A stretch of 64,000 nt of DNA. Origin: Hymenobacter cellulosilyticus. GTDB taxonomy: Bacteria; Bacteroidota; Bacteroidia; Cytophagales; Hymenobacteraceae. Numbering within the stretch: the stretch's first letter is position 1; the number at the start of each line of letters is the position of its first letter. Where the stretch lies: contig NZ_CP095046.1 in the NCBI RefSeq assembly GCF_022919215.1, positions 3,090,501 through 3,154,500 on the forward strand. The letters run 5' to 3'. The notes below the pieces were generated by a model. That model was not told the origin of the DNA. It ran no database searches and saw only the letters and a list, made by a program, of their open reading frames with translations. Shown here piece by piece: positions 30,239 through 39,342 of this stretch. Position numbers and translations under genes: made by a program.

Positions 30239-30495
30239 GTGACCGACCCTGAATACGACATCATCGACGAGCTGTACTTCGTCACCCCTTTCCGGACCCT
30301 GAGCGAGAAAACCCAGTTGCCCGCCCCGAGTTGGAGCGCCACCTGCGCGGCCTGCTGGAGCAGGACTACATCAAGTGCTTCTACCCCGACCCGGACACTG
30401 AGCTGGCCTACGAAGTCACCTCCTTCGGGGCCCTGGTGCGCGACTGTTACTTCCTGGCGACCAAGCCTGGCCTGCTGGCCCACAACACCCGCTAG
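30239..30495 (+). CDS. small winged-helix-like protein, one -1 frameshift
   Basis: With one C restored at 30324-30327 the gene reads DPEYDIIDELYFVTPFRTLS, EKTQLPAPELERHLRGLLEQ, DYIKCFYPDPDTELAYEV, TSFGALVRDCYFLATKPG and ends LLAHNTR, about 85 residues. The helix-turn-helix spacing (structure of a small winged-helix domain, 'LYFV..FRTLSEKTQLPAPELERHL') suggests DNA binding, but I cannot place the family. Start could also be TTG 30212. The stop TAG touches the GTG of the permease gene, so both are translated together. Confidence 0.6.
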
Positions 30496-31680
30496 GTGGC
30501 CACGCCTACCGCGCCTTTTGCGCCCACTACCGCGCCGCCGGCCCGCCCGCCCAGCTACTACGTGCGGCAGCGGCTGCTCCAGAACCGGCCCGCCATGCTG
30601 GGTCTGGGCTTTATCGTGCTCTGTACCCTGGTGGCCTTGCTGGGCTACTGGGTATTGCCCGACAACTCGCCCGACGCCAACAACGGCCTGGTGCAGCTGC
30701 AAAAAGAGCCCCCGGGCTTCACGGCTACCATTTTGCGTCTGCCTCTAGCGGAGGCCGCCAACACGCCCGACAACATCGGGCGCACCTGGTGGCAGGGCCG
30801 CGACGTGCGCTTCCGGGAGTCGCCCATCGGCGGCTACCGGATCCAGGGCGACTCGGTGCTGATCCAACCCTACCAGAACCACAGTTCCCTGGCCGACGCG
30901 CCCCAGCGCTACTCTCTGGCCCAGGTGGCTGGCCAGGCCGGCTCAGCCCAGGAGCTGCGCCGCATCGTGGAGCAGGAGCGCATTATCCGGCGCACTTACT
31001 GGCTGGGCACCGACAAGGCTGGCCGCGACGAGCTGAGCCGCCTGCTGCTGGGTACCCGCATTTCGCTGGGCATTGGCCTGGTGGCGGTGCTCATTTCCCT
31101 GGCTTTGGGCATGCTCATCGGGGCGGTGGGCGGCTACGTGGGCGGCTGGGTCGATAGTCTGCTCATGGGCGTGATGACGGTGGTGTGGAGCATTCCAGGC
31201 ATCATGCTGGTCATTGCCATTTCCCTGGCCCTCGACAGCAAGGGCGTCTGGACTTCCTTCGTGGCCGTGGGCCTGACCATGTGGGTGGATGTAGCCCGGG
31301 TGGTACGGGGCCAGATGCTGAGCTTGCGGGAGAAGACATTTGTGGAGGCCGGGCGGGTGTTGGGCCTGCCCCAGGGCCGGCTCATCGCCCGCCACCTGCT
31401 GCCCAACATGACTGGACCTCTTATTGTAATTGCAACCAGTAACTTTGCGGCAGCAATATTGCTGGAAGCCGGCCTGAGCTTTCTGGGCCTGGGCGTGCAG
31501 CCGCCAGCTCCCTCCTGGGGCCTGATGGTCAATGAAGGCTTCCAGCTGCTCGGTACCCAGGCCGGCTTGTGGCTGACGCTGCTGCCGGGCCTGGCCATCA
31601 GCTTGCTGGTGCTGAGCTTCAACCTGCTGGGCAACGGCCTGCGAGATGCCTACGACCCCAAAACTCCCATTGGTGCCTAG
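30496..31680 (+). CDS. ABC transporter permease, OppC/DppC type
   Basis: A 394-residue inner-membrane subunit. The N-terminus has the OppC_N helix (RPAMLGLGFIVLCTLVALLG), then a periplasmic stretch of about 110 residues longer than in enteric OppC, then WLGTDKAGRDELSRLLLGTR and five helices with the EAA loop EAGRVLGLPQGRLIARHLLP contacting the ATPase. FLGLGVQPPAPSWGLMV is typical. Imports peptides or nickel-type solutes as a heteromer; its partner permease, ATPase and binding protein are not in this window. GTG start, abutting the upstream TAG. Confidence 0.9.
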   Translation: MATPTAPFAPTTAPPARPPSYYVRQRLLQNRPAMLGLGFIVLCTLVALLGYWVLPDNSPDANNGLVQLQKEPPGFTATILRLPLAEAANTPDNIGRTWWQGRDVRFRESPIGGYRIQGDSVLIQPYQNHSSLADAPQRYSLAQVAGQAGSAQELRRIVEQERIIRRTYWLGTDKAGRDELSRLLLGTRISLGIGLVAVLISLALGMLIGAVGGYVGGWVDSLLMGVMTVVWSIPGIMLVIAISLALDSKGVWTSFVAVGLTMWVDVARVVRGQMLSLREKTFVEAGRVLGLPQGRLIARHLLPNMTGPLIVIATSNFAAAILLEAGLSFLGLGVQPPAPSWGLMVNEGFQLLGTQAGLWLTLLPGLAISLLVLSFNLLGNGLRDAYDPKTPIGA

Positions 31681-31745
31681 TGCCTGAGGCTCAGATTCGG
31701 ATCTGGTAACGCCCGGGCCCTAAGCTCCAATTAACGAACAATCAA

Positions 31746-32999
31746 ATGCCTGATACGAGCCACGTTCACCCCGATGTCCTGAGTCTGCGCAAGGTGCTGC
31801 TGCTGAAAAAGCAGGAGCTCAGTGCGCTGCTGGAAATCACCCAGGCCATCAACCAGGATACGAGCGAGGAAACGCTCTACAAAATATTCCAGTTTACCCT
31901 GCTCGGGCAATTGAATATCCGGCGTATCGTGCTCTACGTGAAGGAAGAAGGCCGCTGGCAGTGCACCGTGTCGTTTGGCTTTCAGCTGGCTGATTTCCGC
32001 AAGATCGAGCTGCCCAACGAAATCATTGACAGCTGCGTGGCGGGCGCCTGCTCTATCTCGTCGCTGAAGCTGGACGCCGAGTGGCAGAAGCTCGAAACCG
32101 TGATTCCCGTAACCCAGCAGGACGCGGTGCTGGCCTACGTGATGATTGGCAACGTGCAGGAAGACTACACCGACGAGGAGGCCATCAAGTTTCTGGAAAC
32201 CCTGAGCAACATCCTAATCGGGGCCATCGAAAACCGCCGCCTCAACCGCCAGCGGATTTCGGCTGCGGCCATGCGCAAGGAAATCGAAATTGCCCAGGAA
32301 GTGCAGAACCTGCTGTTTCCCAGCAAGCTGCCCAACGATGCCCAGGTGGCCGTGCACGCCAGCTACGTGCCCCACACCGCCATCGGCGGCGACTACTACG
32401 ACGTGGTCAGCATCGACAAGGACCGGTTTCTGTTCTGCGTGGCCGACGTATCGGGTAAGGGCGTACCGGCCTCCCTGCTGATGTCGAACTTCCAGGCCGG
32501 CCTGCGCACCCTGCTGCGGCAGAACGTGGACCTGGCCACCATCGTGCACGAGCTCAATCACCTGCTGTTTCGCAATTCGGGCGGGGAGAAGTTCATTACC
32601 GTGTTCTTCGGCATCTACAACCGTGCTACCCGCCACCTGCAGTACGTCAACGCGGGCCACAACGACCCGATTCTGCTGCCCGATGTCGGGCCGGTTCAGT
32701 ACCTGAAGACGGGCACCGTAATGCTGGGCATCATGGAAAAGCTACCCATGCTTACGGTGGGCGAAACCGAGATTCCGCCGCATTCCCTGCTGCTCAGCTA
32801 CACCGACGGCCTCACCGAGGTATTCGACGAAAGCGGAGCCGAGTACGGCGAAGAAGGCCTGATCAAGCTTATTCAGCGCAACCGCTACCTGCCCCTCACG
32901 GCCCTGCACAAGGAGATGCTGCGCGAAATCGAAGAGTTCAGCACCACCAAAAGCCACTTCGCCGACGACGTCACCATCCTCAGCTGCCGGTTTAAGTAG
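31746..32999 (+). CDS. GAF-containing SpoIIE/PP2C-type serine phosphatase
   Basis: A 417-residue cytoplasmic signalling protein: N-terminal helix, a GAF domain (about 25-165, ALLEITQAINQDTSEETLYK onward), a coiled linker, and a PP2C/SpoIIE domain with metal-site motifs IGGDYYDVVSIDKDRFLFCV, ADVSGKGVPASLLMSNFQAG, LQYVNAGHNDPILL and SYTDGLTEVFDESGAEYGEE. Such RsbU-like enzymes dephosphorylate anti-sigma-antagonists; no partner is adjacent. The frame is clean. Followed by repeat copy 2. Confidence 0.9.
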   Translation: MPDTSHVHPDVLSLRKVLLLKKQELSALLEITQAINQDTSEETLYKIFQFTLLGQLNIRRIVLYVKEEGRWQCTVSFGFQLADFRKIELPNEIIDSCVAGACSISSLKLDAEWQKLETVIPVTQQDAVLAYVMIGNVQEDYTDEEAIKFLETLSNILIGAIENRRLNRQRISAAAMRKEIEIAQEVQNLLFPSKLPNDAQVAVHASYVPHTAIGGDYYDVVSIDKDRFLFCVADVSGKGVPASLLMSNFQAGLRTLLRQNVDLATIVHELNHLLFRNSGGEKFITVFFGIYNRATRHLQYVNAGHNDPILLPDVGPVQYLKTGTVMLGIMEKLPMLTVGETEIPPHSLLLSYTDGLTEVFDESGAEYGEEGLIKLIQRNRYLPLTALHKEMLREIEEFSTTKSHFADDVTILSCRFK

Positions 33000-33015
33000 T
33001 GAGATGGTGAAATGG

Positions 33016-33179
33016 TGTCATTGCGAGGACGAAGGACGAAGCAATCCGTCCTCTGCTAGTGACAAATGCCCCTTTAGCAGAAAGCCCTGACGTTAGCATA
33101 ACGTCAGGGCTTTTCACTTCAGAACAGAACACTCAGCACATTTGAGAGGACGGATTGCTTCGCTCTGCTCGCAATGACA
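33016..33179. repeat. dispersed composite inverted-repeat element, copy 2
   Basis: Same element as at 22122. Outer arms TGTCATTGCGAG / CTCGCAATGACA and a second perfect 17-base arm pair (CGAAGCAATCCGTCCTC and its complement) enclose a terminator hairpin with 15-base arms (33081-33114, AAAGCCCTGACGTTA / TAACGTCAGGGCTTT). The inner stem differs from copy 1 on both arms together, so pairing, not sequence, is kept. Lies between two convergent genes, as does copy 1. Confidence 0.85.
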
Positions 33180-33202
33180 TAAGTCTTGGTACATCAGCAC
33201 AT

Positions 33203-34667
33203 TCACTCATTGACCGCCACCGCTTCCTCGGCAATCCAGCCTTCGGCGCGCATAAGCAGGGCCATGGCAATGTAGAAGAAGGAGCCTACTTTGTCGACCT
33301 CCACCAACTCATTGAGCAGCAGGTGGAAGATGATGACCACCAACGACAGGCCGGCGGCCAGCACCACGCGCCGGTTCTGGGCCGAGTGGCTGCGGTGGTA
33401 AAGGTTTTCGACCATGACCAGGGCCGTACCGAAGAGGATGACAAACAGCAGGAAGCCCGGAAAGCCCTGTTCGGCCAGCTGCAGCAGAAAGTAGTTGTGG
33501 GTGGTCGACTTCTCCGGGTTGTCGCTCACGTAGGTACGGAAGCTCTTGACCGTGAAGCGCTTGTACTCGGGGTAAAAGGTGCTGGGGCCGCTGCCGGTAA
33601 TGGGCTTCTCGCTGATCATGCGGGCCGCTGCCACCCAGCGGTACACCCGCTCCATGCCCGAAACGTCCTCCAGCTTGTAGGTTGCCTCTAGGTGCTTCTC
33701 GAAGTTGTGGCCGTTGAAGACCGTCTTCTCAAAGTCCGGGGCGTACAGCATGTAGTTGTTCTGGTGCATGAAATATACGGCCCCAAACGTGGCGGCAATA
33801 GCCCCGGCCCCAGAATCAGGCGGGTCAGCCGCAGGCGCAGGGCCAGGTAGAACAACCCGGCAATGGGCAAAGAAATGATGGAGGCCCGGGTGTAGGAAAA
33901 CAGCACCCCGAACACGAGCACCACCAGGGCAATGCGCCACAGCAGCCGCTTGAGGCCCTGGCTGTCTTTGGCCGCATAAAAGGCGTAGGGCACCAGCAGG
34001 GCCTGCACTACGGCGTAGATAACGTGGTTGATGTAGAAGGGCTGAATGGCCCAGTTGATGGAGTCGAAGCTCAGGCCCTTGGTGGAGTGGCGCAGCGTGG
34101 TGTAGACCACCGTAATGGTAGCACCCACCACGTAAAATGCGGCCAGCCGCCACACGTCGGCGGGGCGCTGCACGATAGAGGCCGTCACGAACACGAAGGG
34201 CACGATGTACCAGGTCTTGGCCAGCAGGTACTTCACCGACTTCATGGTGTCCACCGAAAACAGCATCGACACCGTGGACCAAAGCAGGGCCAGGCCCATG
34301 ATGATTACCAGCGGGTGAGTCCAGATGCGGGCCGATAGGCGGGTGTGGCCCAGCAGCACGCTCACCCCGAAGCAGCCCAGCAAAACCAGCATGAGCGGTT
34401 CGGAAGGCACGTCCATGCTCAGGCCCCGGGCAGCGGAATTTCCCGCGAAAAGGCCAGCGTGAGCAGCAGCAGGTAGTACACCCAGCGCCAGTCCACGAGC
34501 AGTACTGCTACGCCCACCCCGGCAAAGGGCAGGGCCAGCCACAGCGGCGTCTGGCTTAGCAAGGCCGCTGCCCCACTAAGCAGCAGCACCAGAATAAAGC
34601 CGATGAAGAGGCGTTGGGCCGGATCTTGGGGACGCAGGCGCGCCAGAAGGGAAGCAGCAGCGGCCAT
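33203..34667 (-). CDS. O-antigen ligase / polymerase family protein (Wzy-like), two -1 frameshifts
   Basis: Multi-helix membrane protein of about 488 residues after restoring one G at each of the runs 34424-34427 and 33808-33811 (C runs on the plus strand). The N-terminal part has ALPFAGVGVAVLLVDWRWVY, the centre has THPLVIIMGLALLWSTVSM and VFGVLFSYTRASIISLPIAG, and a large periplasmic loop holds ERVYRWVAAARMISEKPITG, SGPSTFYPEYKRF and THNYFLLQLAEQGFPGFLLF, the Wzy_C signature with Arg and His. Polymerises or ligates undecaprenyl-linked polysaccharide at the periplasmic face. Twelve bases after the wzz-like gene. Confidence 0.86.
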
Positions 34668-34679
34668 TAGCAGAAACGG

Positions 34680-35767
34680 TTAATACTGCGGCTCCGTACC
34701 GGGGCGGCCCACGCTCAGGTTGCCGCGGTAGAGCTCAAGCAGGGTAATGAAAATAATGGACAGCGCCAGGGTCACGACCACCGACGAAACCACAATCATC
34801 CAGCGCACGGGCTTGGTTTTCTTGGTAGCGGGGAATGCCTTCTGCACCACGTAAATCGACGAAATCTTGCCGCTGATAGCCAGCTTGGCGGTTTCGTAAG
34901 CGTTGCGGGCCCCAATCAGGCGGCTCTGGATGTCGGAGAAGCGGGCGTATACGGTAGCCATCCGGTCGGTACCTTTCACGTAGTTTTCCAGGTTCAGGTA
35001 GTTGCCACCATCGGCCTGGGTGAGGCCCCGCAAGGCTTTGCGGTAGCCGGCCGCCTTGCTGCTGTTGCCTTCCCCTTCGGCCTGGCGCAGCTTGGTTTCG
35101 GTTTCAATGATGGCCCGGCCCAGGTAGCGTGACTCGTTTTCCATGCCATAGATGCCGTAACGGCGGCGACCGGCCAACAGCGAGTCGTGGGCGGCAATGT
35201 ATTCGCGCTCCAGAAACTCCTTGCGGCCCTTGTAGAGGTCAATAATTTTGCCGCGGTTTTCGAAGGTCAGCTGCTGGTTAATCGAGTCAATGGCCTGCAC
35301 AATGGCATTAGTCACCTTGGCGGCCAGCACCTTGTCGCGGTCCAGGAAATTTACCTCAATAGCGTCTCGGTCGTTGTGCACGATGGTAAAGTTGCTATTG
35401 AACTCATCCAGAGCCGACTGATCGGCCAGATCGTCGCCGGCGGCCCCTACTTTGTAGTGCTCGTGTAGCTTGAATTTCTTGATAATGAGCTCGGCCAGGG
35501 TCTGCGACTCGCCAATGGTGATGACGCGGTCCAGGTCTTCGGCCCGGCCCCGAGCTCCAGCTTACCGCCGTCCGACACAATCCGGTCGGGGTCGGTGGTG
35601 TTGGGGTTGGTCGGGTAGAACACCGCCGTGGACTTGTAGATATTCGGCAGCGAGATGCTGACCACGATGCTGATAATAAGCGCCAGCGCCACGGCGGCAG
35701 CTACTAAAAACTTCCACCGGTTGATAACGGGCCACAAGCCCAGTAACGAATAAGAGCGGGATGACAT
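34680..35767 (-). CDS. Wzz/chain-length-determinant protein, one -1 frameshift
   Basis: About 362 residues: an N-terminal helix (KFLVAAAVALALIISIVVSI), a periplasmic part beginning SLPNIYKSTAVFYPTNPN, a long coiled region (YKGRKEFLEREYIAAHDSLL, RAIIETETKLRQAEGEG) and a C-terminal helix (WMIVVSSVVVTLALSIIFIT). This is the Wzz/PCP architecture that sets polysaccharide length; no tyrosine-kinase domain is attached. The frame breaks at the run 35548-35551; one G on the coding strand gives KLELGGRAEDLDRVITIG. It heads the minus-strand pair with the polymerase and is divergent from the flippase. Confidence 0.85.
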
Positions 35768-35981
35768 GCAAAAGGTAAAAGGACGATTGACGCGGTAACC
35801 GCCGGTTTTCGGCAGACTGCATTGCGGCAAAGCTACTCCAAATTCTGCGTATTGAGTAGGCCCGGCCGCAGTTGAGCCAACGAAAACTAGCCCAGCGCTA
35901 TTGCCCATTCGGCGGGCGGGGCCTTGGGCCGGTCGAATCCGCAAAACCCCGGCGCTGGATGCTCCTGACCGGGCTGCATGG

Positions 35982-36010
35982 TTGCGGGCTACGGTTTTTA
36001 CTTAATTTTG
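35982..36010 (+). promoter_or_regulatory. promoter of the polysaccharide flippase operon
   Basis: TTG (35982-35984), 18 nt, TAATTTTG (36003-36010), a perfect TAnnTTTG -7 element. Transcription would begin near 36016, only about a dozen bases before the first family-like codons, implying a very short or absent leader. Confidence 0.65.
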
Positions 36011-36026
36011 GCCTTCATCTAGGCCC

Positions 36027-37447
36027 GTCGGTATCAAAAAGTTTTTCGGAAATATCAGTTTCGTTGTCCTGCTGAACCTGCTGGTCAAGCCCGGCTGGGT
36101 AGTTGTTGAAAACTTGGTGCAGGACCGGCTGGGTCACGCCGCTTTCGGCACGTTCACGGCCCTGTTCAACTGGACGCTGATTGTGGCCTCGGTATCAGAT
36201 TTGGGTACTACCCAGCTCACTACCAAGCGGGTAGCAGCCGCCCCGGAGTTTCTGACCGAGTATTTTCCCACCCTGCTGCCCCTGAAAGGCTGGCTGTCGG
36301 TGCTGTTTCTGCTGCTGATGGTGGGCAGCGGCTGGCTGCTGGGCTACCACGGCCACACGCTCACGCTGCTGGCCCTTACGGGCGCCTCGTTATTAGTAAC
36401 GCAGTACACGCAGTTTTTGCGCGGCACCCTGCAGGCCCACCAGCGCTTTAATACCGATGCGGTACTCTCGGTGCTGGAAAAAGCCCTGCTGCTGGTTTTC
36501 GTGCTGGCTCTGATTCCGGTGGGCATCTCGCTGGACCGCTACGTGGGCGCCCGGGCCGTGGCGGTGCTTTTCACGTTTGTGGTGCTCTACGGCCTGGTTA
36601 CCCGCCTCTACGGGAAGGTGCGCTTTAAGCTCAAGTGGGACCATGCCCGTAGTTTGCTGCGGGCCAGCCTGCCCTTGGCCCTGATTACGCTGGTGTACGG
36701 CCTCAACGAGCGGGTCGATATGCTGATGCTGGAGCGCCTGGCGTCCCCGGCCGAGGCGGGCTACTACGCGGCGGCCTACCGCTGGGTTGATGCCATTATG
36801 ATGTACCTCTGGACGGTGCTGCCCCTGTTTTTTGCCAAGTTTGCCTACGCCACCGGCAAGCCCAAGGAACAGCAGGAGTTGCTGTGGTTTGGGCAGCGCG
36901 TGGTCACGGTGCCGCTGCTGTTTGTGTGCGCCTTCGTGCTGTTTCGCGGGGAGGTGCTGTTCTGGCAGTTTACCCACAGTACGGCCCCGAGCTGGGGCAG
37001 ATGACGCTCAGTCTTAAAATACTGTTTGTCAACGTGTTGGTGCACGCCTTCTTTGCCATTTATAGCACGTTGCTTACCAGCACCAACCACGAAAAGCCGG
37101 TGAGCTGGCTTGTGGCCGGCAGCATTGGGCTCAACGTGCTGCTGAACGTATTTCTGCTGCCGCGCTACGGGGCCGCCGCCGCTGCCCTGAACACCTTGCT
37201 GTGTGTCGTGTTCGTCTCGGGCGGCTACCTGTGGCTGGTAAGCCGGCGGGCGGGCGTAGCTATTCCCTGGGGCACCATCGGCCGGCTGCTGCTGGCGTTT
37301 GGGCTGCTCTGCGCCGTGTTCTGGGGCTTGCAGCAGCTGCTGAACCAGTGGCTGCTGGAAGCGGTAGGAGCGGGGCTGGCCTTCGTGGCTATTCTGTTTG
37401 CTACGGGCGTGGTGCGCGTGGCCGAGCTCAAAGCCCTGCGCCGCTAA
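36027..37447 (+). CDS. polysaccharide flippase (Wzx/MATE-like), one -1 frameshift, start unclear
   Basis: Inner-membrane flippase of about 473 residues with some 14 helices. The N-terminal family sequence GIKKFFGNISFVVLLNLLVK begins about 36030, but no ATG, GTG or TTG lies in frame before TTG 36114, which would cut off the first helix. I therefore mark the start at 36027 (GTC) as provisional. LITLVYGLNERVDMLMLERL and GYYAAAYRWVDAIMMY are typical of oligosaccharide flippases. The frame breaks at the C run 36985-36988; one C gives HSTAPELGQMTLSLKILF. Moves lipid-linked repeat units to the periplasm for the polymerase at 33203. Confidence 0.85.
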
Positions 37448-37514
37448 AGCCCGGTCTGGCCGGGTATCTTTGGCAAAAAACGGGCATCTTAGCGCCTCTG
37501 AACCTTCCTTCTCG

Positions 37515-38657
37515 TTGAATATTGCCGTTAACGTCCGCTTCCTGCTGCCCGGCGACAAGCTCGAAGGCATAGGCCGTTTCACCTTCGAAACGCTTAGTCG
37601 CCTGGTGCGGCAGCACCCCGAGCATACCTTCCATTTCCTCTTCGATAGGGCTTACGACGCGCGCTACCTGTTTGCCGACAACGTGGTGCCCCACGTGCTA
37701 CTGCCCCCGGCCCGTCACCCGTTTTTGTTCGTGGCCTGGTTTGAGGGCGCCGTGGCAGCCTGGCTGCGCAAGCACCGGCCGGCCGTGTTTCTGAGCCCCG
37801 ACGGCTTCACCACGCTGCGCACCCGAGTGCCCCGCCTGACGGTGATTCACGATCTGGCCTTCGAGCATTTTCCCCAGGATGTGGACTGGCTGCAGCGCAA
37901 GTACTACCACTATTTCATCCCGAAATTCGTGCGGGCCTCGGCGCGCATCGTGGCCGTGTCGGAGGCTACCCGCCAGGATCTGGTCCAAACCTACGGCACC
38001 AGCGCCGACAAAATCCGGGTGGTGTACAATGCCGCCGACGCCCACTTCCGGCCCCTGCCGGCCGAGGAGCAGCAGGACGTCCGGGACCGGTTCAGCGCCG
38101 GCAAGCCCTACTTTCTGTTTGTGGGCGCCCTGCAGCCGCGCAAAAACCTGGTCAATCTGCTCCGCGCCTTCGACGAGTTCAAAACCCGAACCGGCTCGGC
38201 GGCCAAGCTGCTCATTGTGGGCCGCACGGCCTGGAAAGCCGGGCCCATGTTCGACGTGTACCAGCAGATGAAGCACCGCGGGGCCGTGCACCTCACTGGC
38301 CGCGTGACGGATGTAGAGCTGGTGCAGCTTTATGCAGCGGCCCTGGCCACGGTGTACGTGCCATATTTCGAGGGCTTCGGGATTCCCATCATTGAAGCCC
38401 AGGCTTGCGCCTCGCCCGTGCTGACCTCCAACTGCAGCTCGATGCCCGAAGTGGCCGGCGACGCCGCCTTGCTTATTGACCCGTTCTCGGTGCCTTCCAT
38501 TGCCGAGGGCCTGACCCGCCTGGATGCCGATGCCGGCCTGCGCGCCGAGCTGGTGCAGAAGGGCCTGGCCAACGTGCACCGTTTTTCCTGGGTGCGCAGC
38601 GCAGAGCAATTATGGCAAAATATTGTTGAGGTAGCCGCCGGTTCTCTGCACCGGTAG
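37515..38657 (+). CDS. glycosyltransferase family 4 (GT-B)
   Basis: A 380-residue cytoplasmic enzyme starting at TTG 37515 (NIAVNVRFLLPGDKLEGIGR, the normal family start; an upstream extension reads into the flippase gene). The C-terminal GT1/GT4 domain has YFLFVGALQPRKNLVNLLRA, LLIVGRTAWKAGP, and the nucleotide-sugar motif YFEGFGIPIIEAQACASPVL with the E-x7-E pattern. MPEVAGDAALLIDPFS completes it. Adds a sugar during polysaccharide assembly. Same direction and 67 bases after the flippase. Confidence 0.9.
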   Translation: MNIAVNVRFLLPGDKLEGIGRFTFETLSRLVRQHPEHTFHFLFDRAYDARYLFADNVVPHVLLPPARHPFLFVAWFEGAVAAWLRKHRPAVFLSPDGFTTLRTRVPRLTVIHDLAFEHFPQDVDWLQRKYYHYFIPKFVRASARIVAVSEATRQDLVQTYGTSADKIRVVYNAADAHFRPLPAEEQQDVRDRFSAGKPYFLFVGALQPRKNLVNLLRAFDEFKTRTGSAAKLLIVGRTAWKAGPMFDVYQQMKHRGAVHLTGRVTDVELVQLYAAALATVYVPYFEGFGIPIIEAQACASPVLTSNCSSMPEVAGDAALLIDPFSVPSIAEGLTRLDADAGLRAELVQKGLANVHRFSWVRSAEQLWQNIVEVAAGSLHR

Positions 38658-38692
38658 CGGCCGGCTCAACTCCACCTTTCCACCCTTACAGC

Positions 38693-39331
38693 ATGCATCT
38701 TCACCGTCTGCCCGAAGTAATGCACCGCTGGCTGCCCAACACCATCTGGCGCGGCCCGCACGCCGAGCCGGAGCATCCCACACTCTACCTGACCTTCGAC
38801 GACGGTCCCATTCCGGAGGAAACGCCCTGGGTGCTGGAGCAGCTGGCCCAGTTCAACGCCAAAGCCCTGTTTTTCTGCGTGGGCGACAACCTGCAGCGTC
38901 ACCCGGATATTGCCCTGGCCGCCCTGGCCGCCGGGCACCGACTCGGCAACCATACCTTCCACCACCTCAGCGGCTGGAGTACGCCGGCGGCCACATATTA
39001 CGACGACATTGCCCGCTGCCAACACGCCCTCGACGCGGTGCAGCCCGCCGATGTAGTTCAGTATTTTCGCCCGCCCTACGGCCGTATTACGCCCGCCCTG
39101 AACCGCCACCTGGAGCCCCGGTACCGCATCGTTATGTGGGACTTGCTCACCTGCGACTACGACAAAAACTACGCCTCCGAAAAGTGCCTGCGCGACGCCC
39201 TGCGCCTGACGCGGCCGGGCTCGGTGGTAGTATTTCACGACAGTATCAAGGCCAGCCGCAACCTGCGCTACGTGCTGCCGCGCTACCTAGCCCACTTTGC
39301 CGAGCAGGGCTACCGCTTCGAGCTGCTTTAG
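38693..39331 (+). CDS. polysaccharide deacetylase (NodB homology)
   Basis: A 212-residue carbohydrate esterase family 4 domain. TLYLTFDDGPIPEE carries the catalytic Asp and metal Asp, HRLGNHTFHHLSG the H-x3-H metal site, YFRPPYGRIT the arginine-binding motif, and SVVVFHDSIKASRN the last His. No signal peptide is evident, so it may act in the cytoplasm or be exported by an unusual route. Likely removes N-acetyl groups from the polysaccharide made by this cluster, or from peptidoglycan. Confidence 0.9.
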   Translation: MHLHRLPEVMHRWLPNTIWRGPHAEPEHPTLYLTFDDGPIPEETPWVLEQLAQFNAKALFFCVGDNLQRHPDIALAALAAGHRLGNHTFHHLSGWSTPAATYYDDIARCQHALDAVQPADVVQYFRPPYGRITPALNRHLEPRYRIVMWDLLTCDYDKNYASEKCLRDALRLTRPGSVVVFHDSIKASRNLRYVLPRYLAHFAEQGYRFELL

Positions 39332-39342
39332 GCTTCGTTTCA

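Noticed and set aside
36114..37004. Flippase starting at TTG 36114
   Set aside because: This would remove about 29 conserved residues including the first membrane helix, which are plainly encoded upstream in the same frame.
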